Source of the DNA: Chitinophaga sp.
GTDB lineage: Bacteria > Bacteroidota > Bacteroidia > Chitinophagales > Chitinophagaceae
Direction of reading: 5' to 3'
Assembly (NCBI RefSeq): GCF_019236475.1
Contig: NZ_JAFAIX010000004.1
Location: 372,001 to 436,000, forward strand
Length of the DNA: 64,000 bases
Every line of letters starts with the position of its first letter. Positions within the stretch are counted from its first letter, which is position 1. The position numbers and the translations under genes are program-made. The notes beneath the pieces are model-generated. The model searched no databases. It was not told where the DNA came from and saw only the letters and a list, made by a program, of their open reading frames with translations. Of the stretch, positions 27,956 through 38,310 are shown piece by piece.

Positions 27956-30900
27956 TGCGCACGAACTTGTTTAACATATTCCTATATCCTATGCAAGGCC
28001 CGCTTTTTTCCAAACTGCGACGAATAGTTGGCATGGCATACCTGTTGTCCTGCCTATTGATTTGCAGCGGCTCGCTGCAAGCCCAGTCTGTATGGCCTAC
28101 ACAGGTGAATACGATTATTCTCCCACCTTATTCTCCATTTACTTCTGATTATGTAAATGTGCCGAATAAGATGACGGTAAACCTCTTTCTGAGGGATATC
28201 AACGCTTCTAATGTGAAAGTCAGACTCAGACTAAGTATCACGGGTCAAGCTACAGGTATAAAAATCACGACTAACCCTCAAGCCAATACGCCTATTCTTA
28301 CTTTGGATGGGGGCGTGCCTGTGCGCTTGTCTGATGCAGATTTGGAGCCCTACTTCCGTACAGAGAATCTGACCTTCAGCGGCATCACGGCGGCGCAATA
28401 TAGTAGCAGTGGTGGGAAAATGCCGGAAGACTTCTACCGCATTTGCTTTGAAGCCTACGAACTCCGAACAGGCGCCAAAATCTCTGTTACCAACGGTTGC
28501 GCGAATGCTTGGATCATGCTCAATGATCCGCCTTTCCTGAATACGCCTAGCAATAATGTTCAACTGGCAGTCAAACAACCAACTACGGTTTCGTTCCAAT
28601 GGACGCCTCGCCATAAAGGTTCTCCCAACGCGGCTTTTGCAACGGAATACTTATTACAGTTGACAGAGCTGATGCCCGGTTTTGATAACAATCCGCAAGC
28701 GGCCTTCCTAGCAAGTCGCCCACTATTCGAAACCACGGTTCCCAACACGATGTATGTCTATGGCCTGCAAGGGGAAATTCCCCTCGAAGCGGGTCGCAAA
28801 TACGCATGGAGGGTACGTTGTGTACCCGTTGGAGAATTACAGCAACTAGACCTGTTTAAAAATAACGGCTACTCGGAAATATTCACGTTCACGTATAAAG
28901 GAAGTTGCCCTGATCCTATCATGGTGACGGCCAAGACTAAAGGTAATACCAGATTGGAAGTTACCTGGACAGCCCCAGACCCCAACCAGCAAGAGTTTGT
29001 AGTGGCATACCGCAAAGCGGGCCTTCCGAATGCGGCCTGGTTTGAAGAGAAAACGCTGAACACGAGTCTCACTATTTATGACCTTTCACCAAATACTAGC
29101 TACGAATATAAAGTTCGCTGTAACTGTGCGGATGGGGGCGAAAGCGGCTTCAGTCCTGTTCAAACTGTAGCCACTCCTGCTGAAACACAGACGAACTATA
29201 CCTGTGGCGCTATCGCTGCCCCCATTGCTATTAAGAACATGAACCCGCTCAATCTCCTCATGGCAAGGGATGAGATCAAAGCGGGCGACTTCGCCGTAAA
29301 ACTGACGAAGGTAAGCGGTAGCAGAGGTACCTTCTCTGGGGAAGGCTATATCACCGTGCCTTACCTGAATAATGCACGCATTGCGGTATACTTTGAGAAT
29401 GTGTTTGTCAACTCAGACTATGAGTTGGCCAAAGGGGAAGTTCGCACCAAATACGATCCGGAATGGAAGTCCATCACCGATTTGGATACTTATTTCGAAG
29501 GAGGTGGCAATACTGGCAAAGTGGTAACAGGCAATAATGCGGCGGATATCGAAGTAGGGGTGGTGATCAATCGCCCGGAAGATATCAAAGTAACCATCAA
29601 CTCAGATCATGCTGCAAACCCGCAAAGTCCTGCTGCTACGATCACGATTACCGGTAGCAACGGTGAAACCATCACAAAATCGGTAGATAAATTACCAACT
29701 ACTATCAAGGATAAGGATGGAAATATTTATCAGGCAGATGAATCCGGAAAAGTAACACAAGTGGCCAAAGGTGGCGCTAACGCGGCTTCACAGCTACCGC
29801 CGCCACAAGAACGAAATACCCTACACCCTGATAAGGCAGTGGTGAAGTTCATGGCCTATCCGGAAAAACAAACATATGCATTTGATGAATGGGACCCGGT
29901 ATACACGAAGAGCCTCCTGTTCGGCAAATCATATGAAAAGCTCTCTGACGATTACTACGTGTCTGCAAAAGCCATCATAGCAGCCAAAGTTGATGTGGTC
30001 AAAGCGGTGATGACGGTAACAGATCCTGCTATTATCCCAGACAGTATTCAGTTTATAACGGGGAAGGGTACACGCTATCTAAGTAAACTCATCGGTAAAA
30101 ATACCTATGAAATTACGGTCGTAGGTGGCCCTGCAAATGATGCACAGGAGCTCTTCGCGGTTTACACGCCGAAAGATGGTAAACCAATGACCCTCGGCAA
30201 GCTGCTAATCACTGCTTATACAGAGAAACAACGCAAAGTATTCCTGGTGCCTGTAAACGGTGCTGCGGTAGACAAAGACGATATCCGGGCTACCCTGCAA
30301 CGTGTATACGGTCCACTGGGTATCAACTGGGAAGTAGAAGTAGATAAGCCCCTAACGGATATGTCCTGGGACCTGGATGGCGACGAGGCGCTGAATGTGG
30401 AAGGTAGTGGCCTGACAGATACCCAAACAAGGGAAATGAAGGCGCTAAACGAAGCACTCTCCAAATCCAGGACGATCGATGATAAAGCCGTGTACTTGTT
30501 TGTCCTGAAATCAGGAAAAGGAAAGGATAAGCTACTCTCCGGAGATATGCCGAGAAATCGCCAGTTCGGTTACCTGTTTACGGATGCTAAATCCAACCTT
30601 GGCCAAACAATCGCGCATGAATTAGGACACGGTGTCTTCCACCTGAAACATACGTTCGATGGCTACGGCTTCCGTGATAATGACCTGACGGATAACCTGA
30701 TGAACTACAGTCAGGGTACTAAACTGACGAAATTCCAATGGGACGCCATTCACGATCCTGGCGTGGTTTGGGGCATCTTTGAAAAGGATGCAGCTACAGA
30801 ACAACAAGCGGTAAGGATCAAAGAATTGCTGGCCTGGATCAGGTCCAATAAAGGAAAAGCGACCCAATTCGATAGGGATGATTACTTCTTGGGTGTAGAC

Positions 30901-32907
30901 CCACGTAATAGGTTCTATCGCAACAGGGTAGATCTGACAGATGGTTCCACCGTCGACCTATTTGCGGATGTATACGGTAAAGGAGAAGTAGACCTAACGC
31001 TCTCGAATGAACGCTATAATAACTTATATGCAGGCGTTGGTATTCCTTCACTGGGTAAGGATTTGGACTATGGCAAGGTAGATAATATTCCATTCAGGGA
31101 TGAGTACCATACAGTATTCTACCTGGGTATTTATTATAAAGATAGACACGGACCCGCTATTCAGTTGTATACCCACTCTTACGAGGAGTATAAGTTGCTG
31201 CTGAAAGACCTGCAACTAGATATCGAACCAGTGAAACCGGCTATCATCAACCTGTATAAGAAGGCATTTGAATTGGCTGGTGATGACTGCGACAAAGTGG
31301 ATGTGGTATATGAAAACATTCCTGATTTTGTGATCAGTGAACGCTCCGATACTGCCCTTTGGGATGCCCTGGTATCGCTGTCTAAATGCATGATGGATGA
31401 AACCGGTACCAATGAAGAATTAGGTGCGCTGAATATCCTCAAATCCTTTAAGAACCAGGCCTGGCTATTCCAAAAGCTGAAAGATAACCCTGCGGTGGTA
31501 CTGGATCTGCGCCACCGTCTAGACGATAAAATGGGCGACAAAAATGCGAAAGCATTTGCCACCTTCCTGTTGAACTTGGCCAATAGGTATTGGACGACAG
31601 AACAACGGAGCACCATCAAACATGACGTATTCTGGGGGGATGACCATGATAAACCGGGACCATTCCATACGATCCTCATGCAAGTGGAAGAAGTGGGCGG
31701 CGATCAACTGAGTATCGTTAATGCTTTTGGACGTGTAAACCTTATTCCGCTTACCTATCAAGTAGGGGAGGTGTTGGGCTCCTTCAACTGCGGCCTGTTT
31801 GAACCTGTTCGCCTGCACTTCATTAATTCCAGCGAAAGCGTCCTGGCGCCAGGTATATACCTCTATTATTTAGGTGTATCCAAAAACCTGGAAGAAGCAG
31901 GGGAGTCCATCATGACGGACCTCAACTTCCTCGGCGCTACCAGTTCCATAAGAATCCTGCTGACGAAAGGCGCGCCTACTTTGTTAAGAGTGGTAGCCGC
32001 TATCCAACTGGTGAAAATGCCGGTGGATGCAGCCCTGAATTCGCCTAAAGTGCGCCAGGAACTGATGTCTACGGATGCAGGTAAAAAATTCCTGGATGTA
32101 TGGCCGGTGATAAGTATCGGAATGGATATCTCCCTGATCTCCACGGATATACTTTATAACTTTGCCAAATCCTCTGCTGCTGCGAAAGCTGCCCTCCGCA
32201 ACCAAGGCTATGGCGATGCTGCCAATGATCTGGAGCGAGTAGAAGAAGCAGTAACACAACATACCAATACCGTACAGCAGACAGCACAGCAAACTGCCCA
32301 ACGCGCTATCACGCATATGAATCCAGGAGAGCTGGACAACCTGACGGCAGTGACTTCCGTTGCAAGAGCTGATAGCAGGGCGATTAACAAAGTTCCTTCG
32401 CTGGTGAATGAAGGAAAAGCGGTGGTGGTGGCGCCCCAAGCTAATACAGTGCTGAAACAGAAAGTGGATGACTACTTAACGGCCTATACGGCAGGCACCA
32501 CTGCGCGACAAGGAGAATTGGGTGAGGAAATCGCGGAACTGCTGTCTAGAGAAATGAACCCGAATGCAGGTAGCGTGGTGAATGTAAAAATTAATAACAG
32601 CGGCCATGGTTTCGACGTATTATCCCTGGAGCCGGATATAAATAATCCAACAGTAGTCCGGATGTTCGAATGTAAACCAATGACAAATGGATCTGTGGCT
32701 TTACCAAGTACGAACAAGGGCATGCAGATGAGCCAAACATGGATCGATGGCAACATAGAGCTAATGGTGAATAGCACAAATACAGAATTGAATACCCTGG
32801 GTCATACGCTGGAACGCCTGAGCCTACAAGGACGTATCGAAAAATATGTGGTGACAGTCGACAAAGAACTCGGACAAGTGATTATATTTAAACTGGACAA
32901 TTTCTAA
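27955..32907 (+). CDS. Giant multidomain surface protein with metallopeptidase-like motif and C-terminal PD-(D/E)XK nuclease toxin
   Basis: This is a 1650-residue protein. It has a signal peptide (about 25-44, ending SLQAQ). An N-terminal domain (about 45-320, with ILPPYSPFTSDYV and CANAWIMLNDPPFLN) resembles what I know as TANFOR-type domains. An Fn3 domain follows (about 322-410). A zincin-like site is at 888-899 (HELGHGVFHLKH: H888, E889, H892, with H896 and H899 near), with a Met-turn-like LMNY at 915-918. Next come helical and Gln/Thr-rich linker segments (about 1400-1500). The end (about 1500-1650) has E1521/E1525, D1554 (GFDVL) and E1572-C-K1574 (FECKP), a PD-(D/E)XK nuclease pattern. 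A conserved scaffold ending in a small enzyme and followed at once by a likely immunity gene is the polymorphic toxin layout. The sequence shows no T9SS sorting domain, so export must use another route or partner. Confidence 0.75.
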   Translation: MRTNLFNIFLYPMQGPLFSKLRRIVGMAYLLSCLLICSGSLQAQSVWPTQVNTIILPPYSPFTSDYVNVPNKMTVNLFLRDINASNVKVRLRLSITGQATGIKITTNPQANTPILTLDGGVPVRLSDADLEPYFRTENLTFSGITAAQYSSSGGKMPEDFYRICFEAYELRTGAKISVTNGCANAWIMLNDPPFLNTPSNNVQLAVKQPTTVSFQWTPRHKGSPNAAFATEYLLQLTELMPGFDNNPQAAFLASRPLFETTVPNTMYVYGLQGEIPLEAGRKYAWRVRCVPVGELQQLDLFKNNGYSEIFTFTYKGSCPDPIMVTAKTKGNTRLEVTWTAPDPNQQEFVVAYRKAGLPNAAWFEEKTLNTSLTIYDLSPNTSYEYKVRCNCADGGESGFSPVQTVATPAETQTNYTCGAIAAPIAIKNMNPLNLLMARDEIKAGDFAVKLTKVSGSRGTFSGEGYITVPYLNNARIAVYFENVFVNSDYELAKGEVRTKYDPEWKSITDLDTYFEGGGNTGKVVTGNNAADIEVGVVINRPEDIKVTINSDHAANPQSPAATITITGSNGETITKSVDKLPTTIKDKDGNIYQADESGKVTQVAKGGANAASQLPPPQERNTLHPDKAVVKFMAYPEKQTYAFDEWDPVYTKSLLFGKSYEKLSDDYYVSAKAIIAAKVDVVKAVMTVTDPAIIPDSIQFITGKGTRYLSKLIGKNTYEITVVGGPANDAQELFAVYTPKDGKPMTLGKLLITAYTEKQRKVFLVPVNGAAVDKDDIRATLQRVYGPLGINWEVEVDKPLTDMSWDLDGDEALNVEGSGLTDTQTREMKALNEALSKSRTIDDKAVYLFVLKSGKGKDKLLSGDMPRNRQFGYLFTDAKSNLGQTIAHELGHGVFHLKHTFDGYGFRDNDLTDNLMNYSQGTKLTKFQWDAIHDPGVVWGIFEKDAATEQQAVRIKELLAWIRSNKGKATQFDRDDYFLGVDPRNRFYRNRVDLTDGSTVDLFADVYGKGEVDLTLSNERYNNLYAGVGIPSLGKDLDYGKVDNIPFRDEYHTVFYLGIYYKDRHGPAIQLYTHSYEEYKLLLKDLQLDIEPVKPAIINLYKKAFELAGDDCDKVDVVYENIPDFVISERSDTALWDALVSLSKCMMDETGTNEELGALNILKSFKNQAWLFQKLKDNPAVVLDLRHRLDDKMGDKNAKAFATFLLNLANRYWTTEQRSTIKHDVFWGDDHDKPGPFHTILMQVEEVGGDQLSIVNAFGRVNLIPLTYQVGEVLGSFNCGLFEPVRLHFINSSESVLAPGIYLYYLGVSKNLEEAGESIMTDLNFLGATSSIRILLTKGAPTLLRVVAAIQLVKMPVDAALNSPKVRQELMSTDAGKKFLDVWPVISIGMDISLISTDILYNFAKSSAAAKAALRNQGYGDAANDLERVEEAVTQHTNTVQQTAQQTAQRAITHMNPGELDNLTAVTSVARADSRAINKVPSLVNEGKAVVVAPQANTVLKQKVDDYLTAYTAGTTARQGELGEEIAELLSREMNPNAGSVVNVKINNSGHGFDVLSLEPDINNPTVVRMFECKPMTNGSVALPSTNKGMQMSQTWIDGNIELMVNSTNTELNTLGHTLERLSLQGRIEKYVVTVDKELGQVIIFKLDNF

Positions 32908-32911
32908 GCAA

Positions 32912-33670
32912 ATGAAACTAGAACAACTGGAAACTTCGTACAACAGGTTCATGGAGAGCAAACAAATGTGCCTGGATTTCTTTCCCCAGCCAGGGAATGA
33001 TAAAGAAGCAATCCTGATTAGATTAGGTACTACGGAACTAAACCTGGCGGTATATGAGATGTACGTGAAAAAAGACTTTTCATCTGCAAGATGTCATTTT
33101 TATACGGCTGCCCTATTACGCGCCTATCAACATAATCACTTCGAAACAGGCGGCTATACCAGTAGCTATATTTATAGTACCCAACGCAGCTTCTGCTTTG
33201 CGGTATTGAGCGATAACAGTAAACTAATCGAATACTATACTAAATACAAAGATACCTTCGATAAGTCCTTCCCAGGCAACTTTTGTACGGCCATTCAAGC
33301 AGTGATCACAGGTGATAACGAAGGCCTGAAAACCGCTATAGCAAAGCTGGAAAAGCATGTACAAAAGAAAACCTGGGAAAAAACTTTCGCAGGATGTGTG
33401 CCCGCTTTTAAAGGGTTGCTGGAAAATAACAGCACGCTACTACAAACAGGTATCCGCGAATTATTGACGTCCTTTCCTAAACAGGATAACCCGGCGGTAT
33501 CGCAGGATCTGTTCAGTATAGAAGCAACGGCCCTGGCTAAACTGGGTGTCATTAAAGGCATGACATTGCAGATAGACAGCCCGCTCGTTCCTGCTGAAAT
33601 GCTGACCACTGTGGCCACCACAGGCTGTGATATACCCGATTTTGTGAAAGAACTGAGCATGTCGATGTAG
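32912..33670 (+). CDS. Probable Imm49-type immunity protein
   Basis: This 252-residue cytoplasmic protein has no signal peptide or membrane segment, in contrast to all other genes of the run. It is mostly helical. The segments YEMYVKKDFSSARCHFYTAALL, split over two helices, and FSIEATALAKLGVIKG followed by DSPLVPAEML resemble the Imm49 family of immunity proteins. That match is from memory of the family and not a search. It starts 4 bases after the stop of the toxin-bearing gene. A small soluble protein directly after a C-terminal nuclease domain is expected to protect the producer by binding that nuclease. A 194-base gap with an imperfect hairpin (about 33813-33842) separates it from the next gene. 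Confidence 0.62.
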   Translation: MKLEQLETSYNRFMESKQMCLDFFPQPGNDKEAILIRLGTTELNLAVYEMYVKKDFSSARCHFYTAALLRAYQHNHFETGGYTSSYIYSTQRSFCFAVLSDNSKLIEYYTKYKDTFDKSFPGNFCTAIQAVITGDNEGLKTAIAKLEKHVQKKTWEKTFAGCVPAFKGLLENNSTLLQTGIRELLTSFPKQDNPAVSQDLFSIEATALAKLGVIKGMTLQIDSPLVPAEMLTTVATTGCDIPDFVKELSMSM

Positions 33671-33864
33671 TAGTCGTCTCCCGAAATCATTACCTGTCGT
33701 TGTATGTAGAATAGTTGTTGACCTGTGAAATAGTAATCCCGGAATTGTTTGTGTTGGAGATATAACGAGAGATGAAAGTCAAAATAATCTCGTAGAAATA
33801 TAAGGCAGATCGGATCAGTGCAACATTCTCACTGGTCTGATCATAGCCTGAAATATATCCGAAA

Positions 33865-36800
33865 ATGAAACGCCTATTTATCCCATTTCTGCTACTACTG
33901 TGTAGTCATGCCGCTTTTGGTGTGGTGAAAGACTCTGCTATCCTGAATACGGGGTACGCCCTGAAGGTTTTTGACGACCTGGAAAGCAGCGGCAACTACA
34001 TCGAAGACCTTACGCCTGAAGGATTAACCCAACTGCCAGTCGGACAGAAAAGAACGCTCAACAACGTACAGTATACCACTGGTATCACTGCGGTTAAATT
34101 CACGCCGGAATATGCAGAGTTTACGGCCTTCCTGAGAATTAAAATTCCACAGCAGAGTGGCAAAGTAAAAGACCTGTTCTTTGGGGCCAGTGGTATCAAA
34201 CTGTCTCGTAGCGGTGGTATCATCGGTGATGTGAAACTGGCCCTGCTAGGCGATTTTCCGATAGATATGGGAAATGGGAAATTGCAGGTAATCCTGAAAG
34301 GCTCCTTCGATCAGTCCAATAATATGATCAATGGAGGAGAACCGGTCACCTTTGCTCGCATCGATTGTAAAGGATTTAAAGAACTCAGCATCAATGCGGA
34401 TGCGGTTTTTTCTCGCGATCTATTACTGCCCACAGATAAAGAAGGCGTGGTGTTGCCACAAGGACAAGTACGCGGGAATTTCAAAACAGTGGCGGGCGAT
34501 TGGAATGATATTTTGGCTGAAATCAGTCTCCCGGATTTTCAGATCAATGGCGTAAACGATTTCACTTTCAGCGTAGATAAAGCTGTTTTTGATTTTAGTG
34601 ATATCCGTAATTCTCCCCAGGCGGTATTCCCTTCTAAATACATGGAGCAATACATGCTCCCAGGCAACGATAACCTTTGGAGAGGGGTATATATCAGCAG
34701 CGTAAAAGTAACGCTGCCCAAACTGTTCTCTAAAAAATCCGATACCAAAAGAGTCACCCTCGAAGGGCGCAATCTCCTCATCGATAATATGGGATTCTCC
34801 GGTCTAGTAACTGCCTCCAATATCATTCCTATCGAGGAGGGAGCTGCCGGTACCTGGCCTATCTCTATCGATCGTTTTTCCTTGGATATAGTGGCTAATA
34901 AGTTGACAGGCGCAGGTTTCGGTGGTACGATCAAACTGCCAGTGGATGAAAAAACACAACTGAAATACGATGCACTCATCAGTCCGGGAAATGAATACCT
35001 CCTCACGGTACAACCAAAAGATACGGTCAGCTTCAATTTTATTCGTGCTTCTAATGTGACCCTGTATCCTAACTCCAGTATCGAACTGCGAGTAAAGGAT
35101 GATAAATTCCTGCCGAAAGCAATTCTCCATGGTAAATTGACCATCAATGCGTCCTTGAAGAAAGATGCACCTATGTCGGATGACGGCCTTGGAAAGCTCG
35201 CGGATATTGAATTCAGAGGATTAGAATTGCAAACGGTCAGCCCGAAAATTAAGATTGCGAGCTTTGGATATAATGGTGAAATCCGCATTGGTAATTTCCC
35301 GGCGAGTATCAACAATATAGAGATCACTGCCAGTAATGATGAAGCGAGATTAAGTTTTGGTATTGATGTGCATTTGTTGGGAGAAGGACAAGGAGGATTT
35401 AAGGGAGACGCGCAGCTCGAGATTATTGGTAAGCTCGCTCAAAACAGCGGTTTGGATTCCTGGAAATTTGACAGGATCAAACTGGATAAAATCGGTATCA
35501 ACTTCGATAAAGGAGGGGTAGAACTGCATGGAAATGTTTTCATCTTCGAAGATGATCCTACCTACGGAAAAGGCTTTGCCGGCGATATTTCCATGAAGCT
35601 GAAAAAGCTCAACTTGGAAGTATCCGCGAAAGCATTGTTTGGCCGCACTACTGAATTCAGATATTGGTATGCGGACGCTTTCGCCAAACTAGGTGCGGCG
35701 GGCATTCCTATCTTCGCGGGACTGAAAATTAATGGCCTAGGTGGCGGCGCTTATGAAAAGATGAAATTGGCGGGTCGTGTGCCTAAAGGTACAACGGGCA
35801 TCGGCGTTACACCAACAGGCTATCTCTATGTGCCGGATGCACAAACAAATTTCGCATTCAAAGCGATCGTAGGCTTTGGCTCGCAAGACCCGCAAAGTAA
35901 AGTGGTGAATGGCCAGGTTACGCTAGAAATGGCATTTTCAGCGGGTGGCGGATTGCGATACATTCACTTTGAAGGAATGGCGCAATTCATTAAAGAGCTA
36001 CCCTTGGATAAATTCGATAAGCTGGAGAAAAACCTGGAGAAACTCACCTTCAATGATGAACAAGGTAAAGCGCAGTATGAGGCTGATAGAAAAGCCCTCA
36101 GCAATGAATCTGCACTCACTGCTGTTGCCGTACTGGACGTGGATTTTGAAAATAATTCCCTCCATGGGGTGTTCGAACTTTATTTAAGTGCGGGCCCACT
36201 GAAAGGGGCCGGACAAGGAAACCTTGCCGGTAGCGTGGTGATGCACTACGAACCAGGCATGTGGTACATCCATATAGGCCGACCGGATTCTCGTATAGGC
36301 ATTAAGTTTGGTTTAGGTCCTATCCAACTGAAAGTAGGCGCTTACTTGATGGTGGGTAATGAAATCCCTGCGAGTCCGCCGCCACCGGCTATTATCGCTA
36401 ATATCTTAGGGGTAGAGCTCAGCGAGCTGGATTATATGCGCGACCTCAACGCGCTGGGGAATGGCTCTGGATTTGCCTTTGGGGCAGATTTAAGCTTCAC
36501 TACCGGTGATCTTACCTTCTTGATTTTCTATGCCCGCTTCGATGCCGGACTTGGTTTTGATATCATGCTGAAAGATTATGGCAAGGATACCCATTGTAAA
36601 GGCAGCGATGAACCTATCGGTATCAATGGTTGGTATGCCAACGGTCAGGCGTATGTGTACTTACAAGGGGATGTGGGATTAACGTTTAAATTATTCGGCA
36701 AACGCAAGAAGATCAGTATTCTGAAAATAGGAGTGGCGGTATTGATGCAGGCTAAACTGCCAAATCCATTCTGGTTCAGAGGCTACGTAGGCGGCTACTA

Positions 36801-38301
36801 CTCCGTGCTGGGAGGTATGATCAAAGGGCGCTGTAACTTCAAAGTACAGTTAGGCTCTGAATGTGAAATAGTGGATGGCGGTCCCCTGAACGGTCTCAAA
36901 GTAATTTCGGATATCGCTCCGGGCGAAGGTAGTACAGAGGTGGATGTGTTTGCGGCGCCACAAGCGGTCTTCAACATGGCGCTGGAAAAAGAAATGGAAC
37001 TGGACGACGAGTCTGGTAACTATAAAAAATACAGGATCAAACTGGATAAATTCCAAGTATTAAAAGACGGTACTGCGATAGATGGTACGCTGAAGTGGAA
37101 TGATCGCAAAGATGGCGTGGCATTCTATTCTCACGAAATTCTTCCGCCACACGCTTCCCTCAAAGCAATAGTGGCGGTTACTTTCGAAGAGCTAGTCGGC
37201 GGAAGCTGGAGACCTGTCATGGAAAACGGCGCACAAGCAGTGGAAACGAAGGAAATTACCTTTACTACGGGTGTGGCGCCGGAGAGTATCCCATTGTCGA
37301 ATATACAGTACAGCTATCCGGTGATTGACCAGCAGCATTATTATGTGGATGAATATGCCAATGGCTTCGTGCAATTGAAACGTGGACAATCATACCTCTT
37401 CAATGCAAGTACAGGCTGGAAACAGGAACTGCGCTTTAAATCCAACGGACAAACGCAGTTGACAAGTATGAGTTATGATCCTACGAAGAATTTGTTGAGT
37501 TGGAAGACGCCAGTCGCCAACCGGAAAGCGTCCTATACGCTGGAACTGGTGAACCTGCCACCAGCGGCTACTGCGGGCGGAAAGGTGAAAGAACAGTATG
37601 AAAATACGAATATCGGGGATCAGGATGTACAGGTACGGAATAATAAGGCGGACGGCGTGGCTACCAATGTGGGCGCTGAGGAGAAAATGCTGCTGACATA
37701 TAACTTCGGTACCAGTGAATTCGGCACTTTCGCCCAGAAAGTGAATGCAGCCACTATCACGAAGATTATCCGCGAACCCATTTATATTCCAGATGTACAT
37801 GCGTTGCAAGTGTTTACTTCGCCGGTGGAAGTCTACGACCAACAGGAACTGGTAGGTACAGATTATACCGACTCCAAATCCTTGATCCATACGGAAGCTA
37901 TCCTCGATGGCGAAGCTTACTTCCAGCAGGATGTTAAACCGCTGATATACGATAATTACCCATACAACAATATGGTCACCTTCCAGAGAACGGAAGGACA
38001 GCAAACGATACCTGTTTGGGCGATCTATCCGATAGAGTCTTATCTCCTCAATCCAGATGCTAGTCGCTTGCCGTTCAGATATCATCTCCCTAAACAATAC
38101 AAATCCGATCTGAGCGAGATTCAAAGACAACTGTCGAACGCCGCTATCAGAACGCCTTTGCCAACATCGTATCATACGGTATTGAATGCCTTATTCCCAA
38201 TCATCCGTCAGGGTACCTATAAAATGAAACTGACGTATGTGTTGCCGAATGGTATGATAGGCAGCAGTGTTACCATTCAAATGTATAATCCAATTCAATA
38301 G
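33865..38301 (+). CDS. Giant exported beta-rich protein of unknown family
   Basis: This 1478-residue protein has a signal peptide (1-19, ending HAAFG). I recognise no named domain. It is dominated by short alternating strands over about residues 60-1000, with many Gly/Asn turns (GINFDKGGVELHGNVF, GAGFGGTIKLP, GNGSGFAFGADLSF), as expected for a long beta-solenoid or a set of lipid-transfer-like beta domains. A proline run (PASPPPPAII) lies near residue 842. The last 400 residues look like a set of beta-sandwiches, partly Fn3-like. There are few Cys and no cell-wall or T9SS sorting signal. Its place between the immunity gene and the Fn3 and SprB proteins suggests a structural part of the same surface apparatus. 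Confidence 0.72.
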   Translation: MKRLFIPFLLLLCSHAAFGVVKDSAILNTGYALKVFDDLESSGNYIEDLTPEGLTQLPVGQKRTLNNVQYTTGITAVKFTPEYAEFTAFLRIKIPQQSGKVKDLFFGASGIKLSRSGGIIGDVKLALLGDFPIDMGNGKLQVILKGSFDQSNNMINGGEPVTFARIDCKGFKELSINADAVFSRDLLLPTDKEGVVLPQGQVRGNFKTVAGDWNDILAEISLPDFQINGVNDFTFSVDKAVFDFSDIRNSPQAVFPSKYMEQYMLPGNDNLWRGVYISSVKVTLPKLFSKKSDTKRVTLEGRNLLIDNMGFSGLVTASNIIPIEEGAAGTWPISIDRFSLDIVANKLTGAGFGGTIKLPVDEKTQLKYDALISPGNEYLLTVQPKDTVSFNFIRASNVTLYPNSSIELRVKDDKFLPKAILHGKLTINASLKKDAPMSDDGLGKLADIEFRGLELQTVSPKIKIASFGYNGEIRIGNFPASINNIEITASNDEARLSFGIDVHLLGEGQGGFKGDAQLEIIGKLAQNSGLDSWKFDRIKLDKIGINFDKGGVELHGNVFIFEDDPTYGKGFAGDISMKLKKLNLEVSAKALFGRTTEFRYWYADAFAKLGAAGIPIFAGLKINGLGGGAYEKMKLAGRVPKGTTGIGVTPTGYLYVPDAQTNFAFKAIVGFGSQDPQSKVVNGQVTLEMAFSAGGGLRYIHFEGMAQFIKELPLDKFDKLEKNLEKLTFNDEQGKAQYEADRKALSNESALTAVAVLDVDFENNSLHGVFELYLSAGPLKGAGQGNLAGSVVMHYEPGMWYIHIGRPDSRIGIKFGLGPIQLKVGAYLMVGNEIPASPPPPAIIANILGVELSELDYMRDLNALGNGSGFAFGADLSFTTGDLTFLIFYARFDAGLGFDIMLKDYGKDTHCKGSDEPIGINGWYANGQAYVYLQGDVGLTFKLFGKRKKISILKIGVAVLMQAKLPNPFWFRGYVGGYYSVLGGMIKGRCNFKVQLGSECEIVDGGPLNGLKVISDIAPGEGSTEVDVFAAPQAVFNMALEKEMELDDESGNYKKYRIKLDKFQVLKDGTAIDGTLKWNDRKDGVAFYSHEILPPHASLKAIVAVTFEELVGGSWRPVMENGAQAVETKEITFTTGVAPESIPLSNIQYSYPVIDQQHYYVDEYANGFVQLKRGQSYLFNASTGWKQELRFKSNGQTQLTSMSYDPTKNLLSWKTPVANRKASYTLELVNLPPAATAGGKVKEQYENTNIGDQDVQVRNNKADGVATNVGAEEKMLLTYNFGTSEFGTFAQKVNAATITKIIREPIYIPDVHALQVFTSPVEVYDQQELVGTDYTDSKSLIHTEAILDGEAYFQQDVKPLIYDNYPYNNMVTFQRTEGQQTIPVWAIYPIESYLLNPDASRLPFRYHLPKQYKSDLSEIQRQLSNAAIRTPLPTSYHTVLNALFPIIRQGTYKMKLTYVLPNGMIGSSVTIQMYNPIQ

Positions 38302-38310
38302 TTAAAACAG

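Noticed and set aside
34539..35327. 262-codon open frame on the minus strand
   Set aside because: It lies wholly opposite the 1478-residue gene, with no family features and composition of an antisense frame.
37390..38175. 261-codon open frame on the minus strand
   Set aside because: Antisense of the same giant gene; no recognisable protein features.
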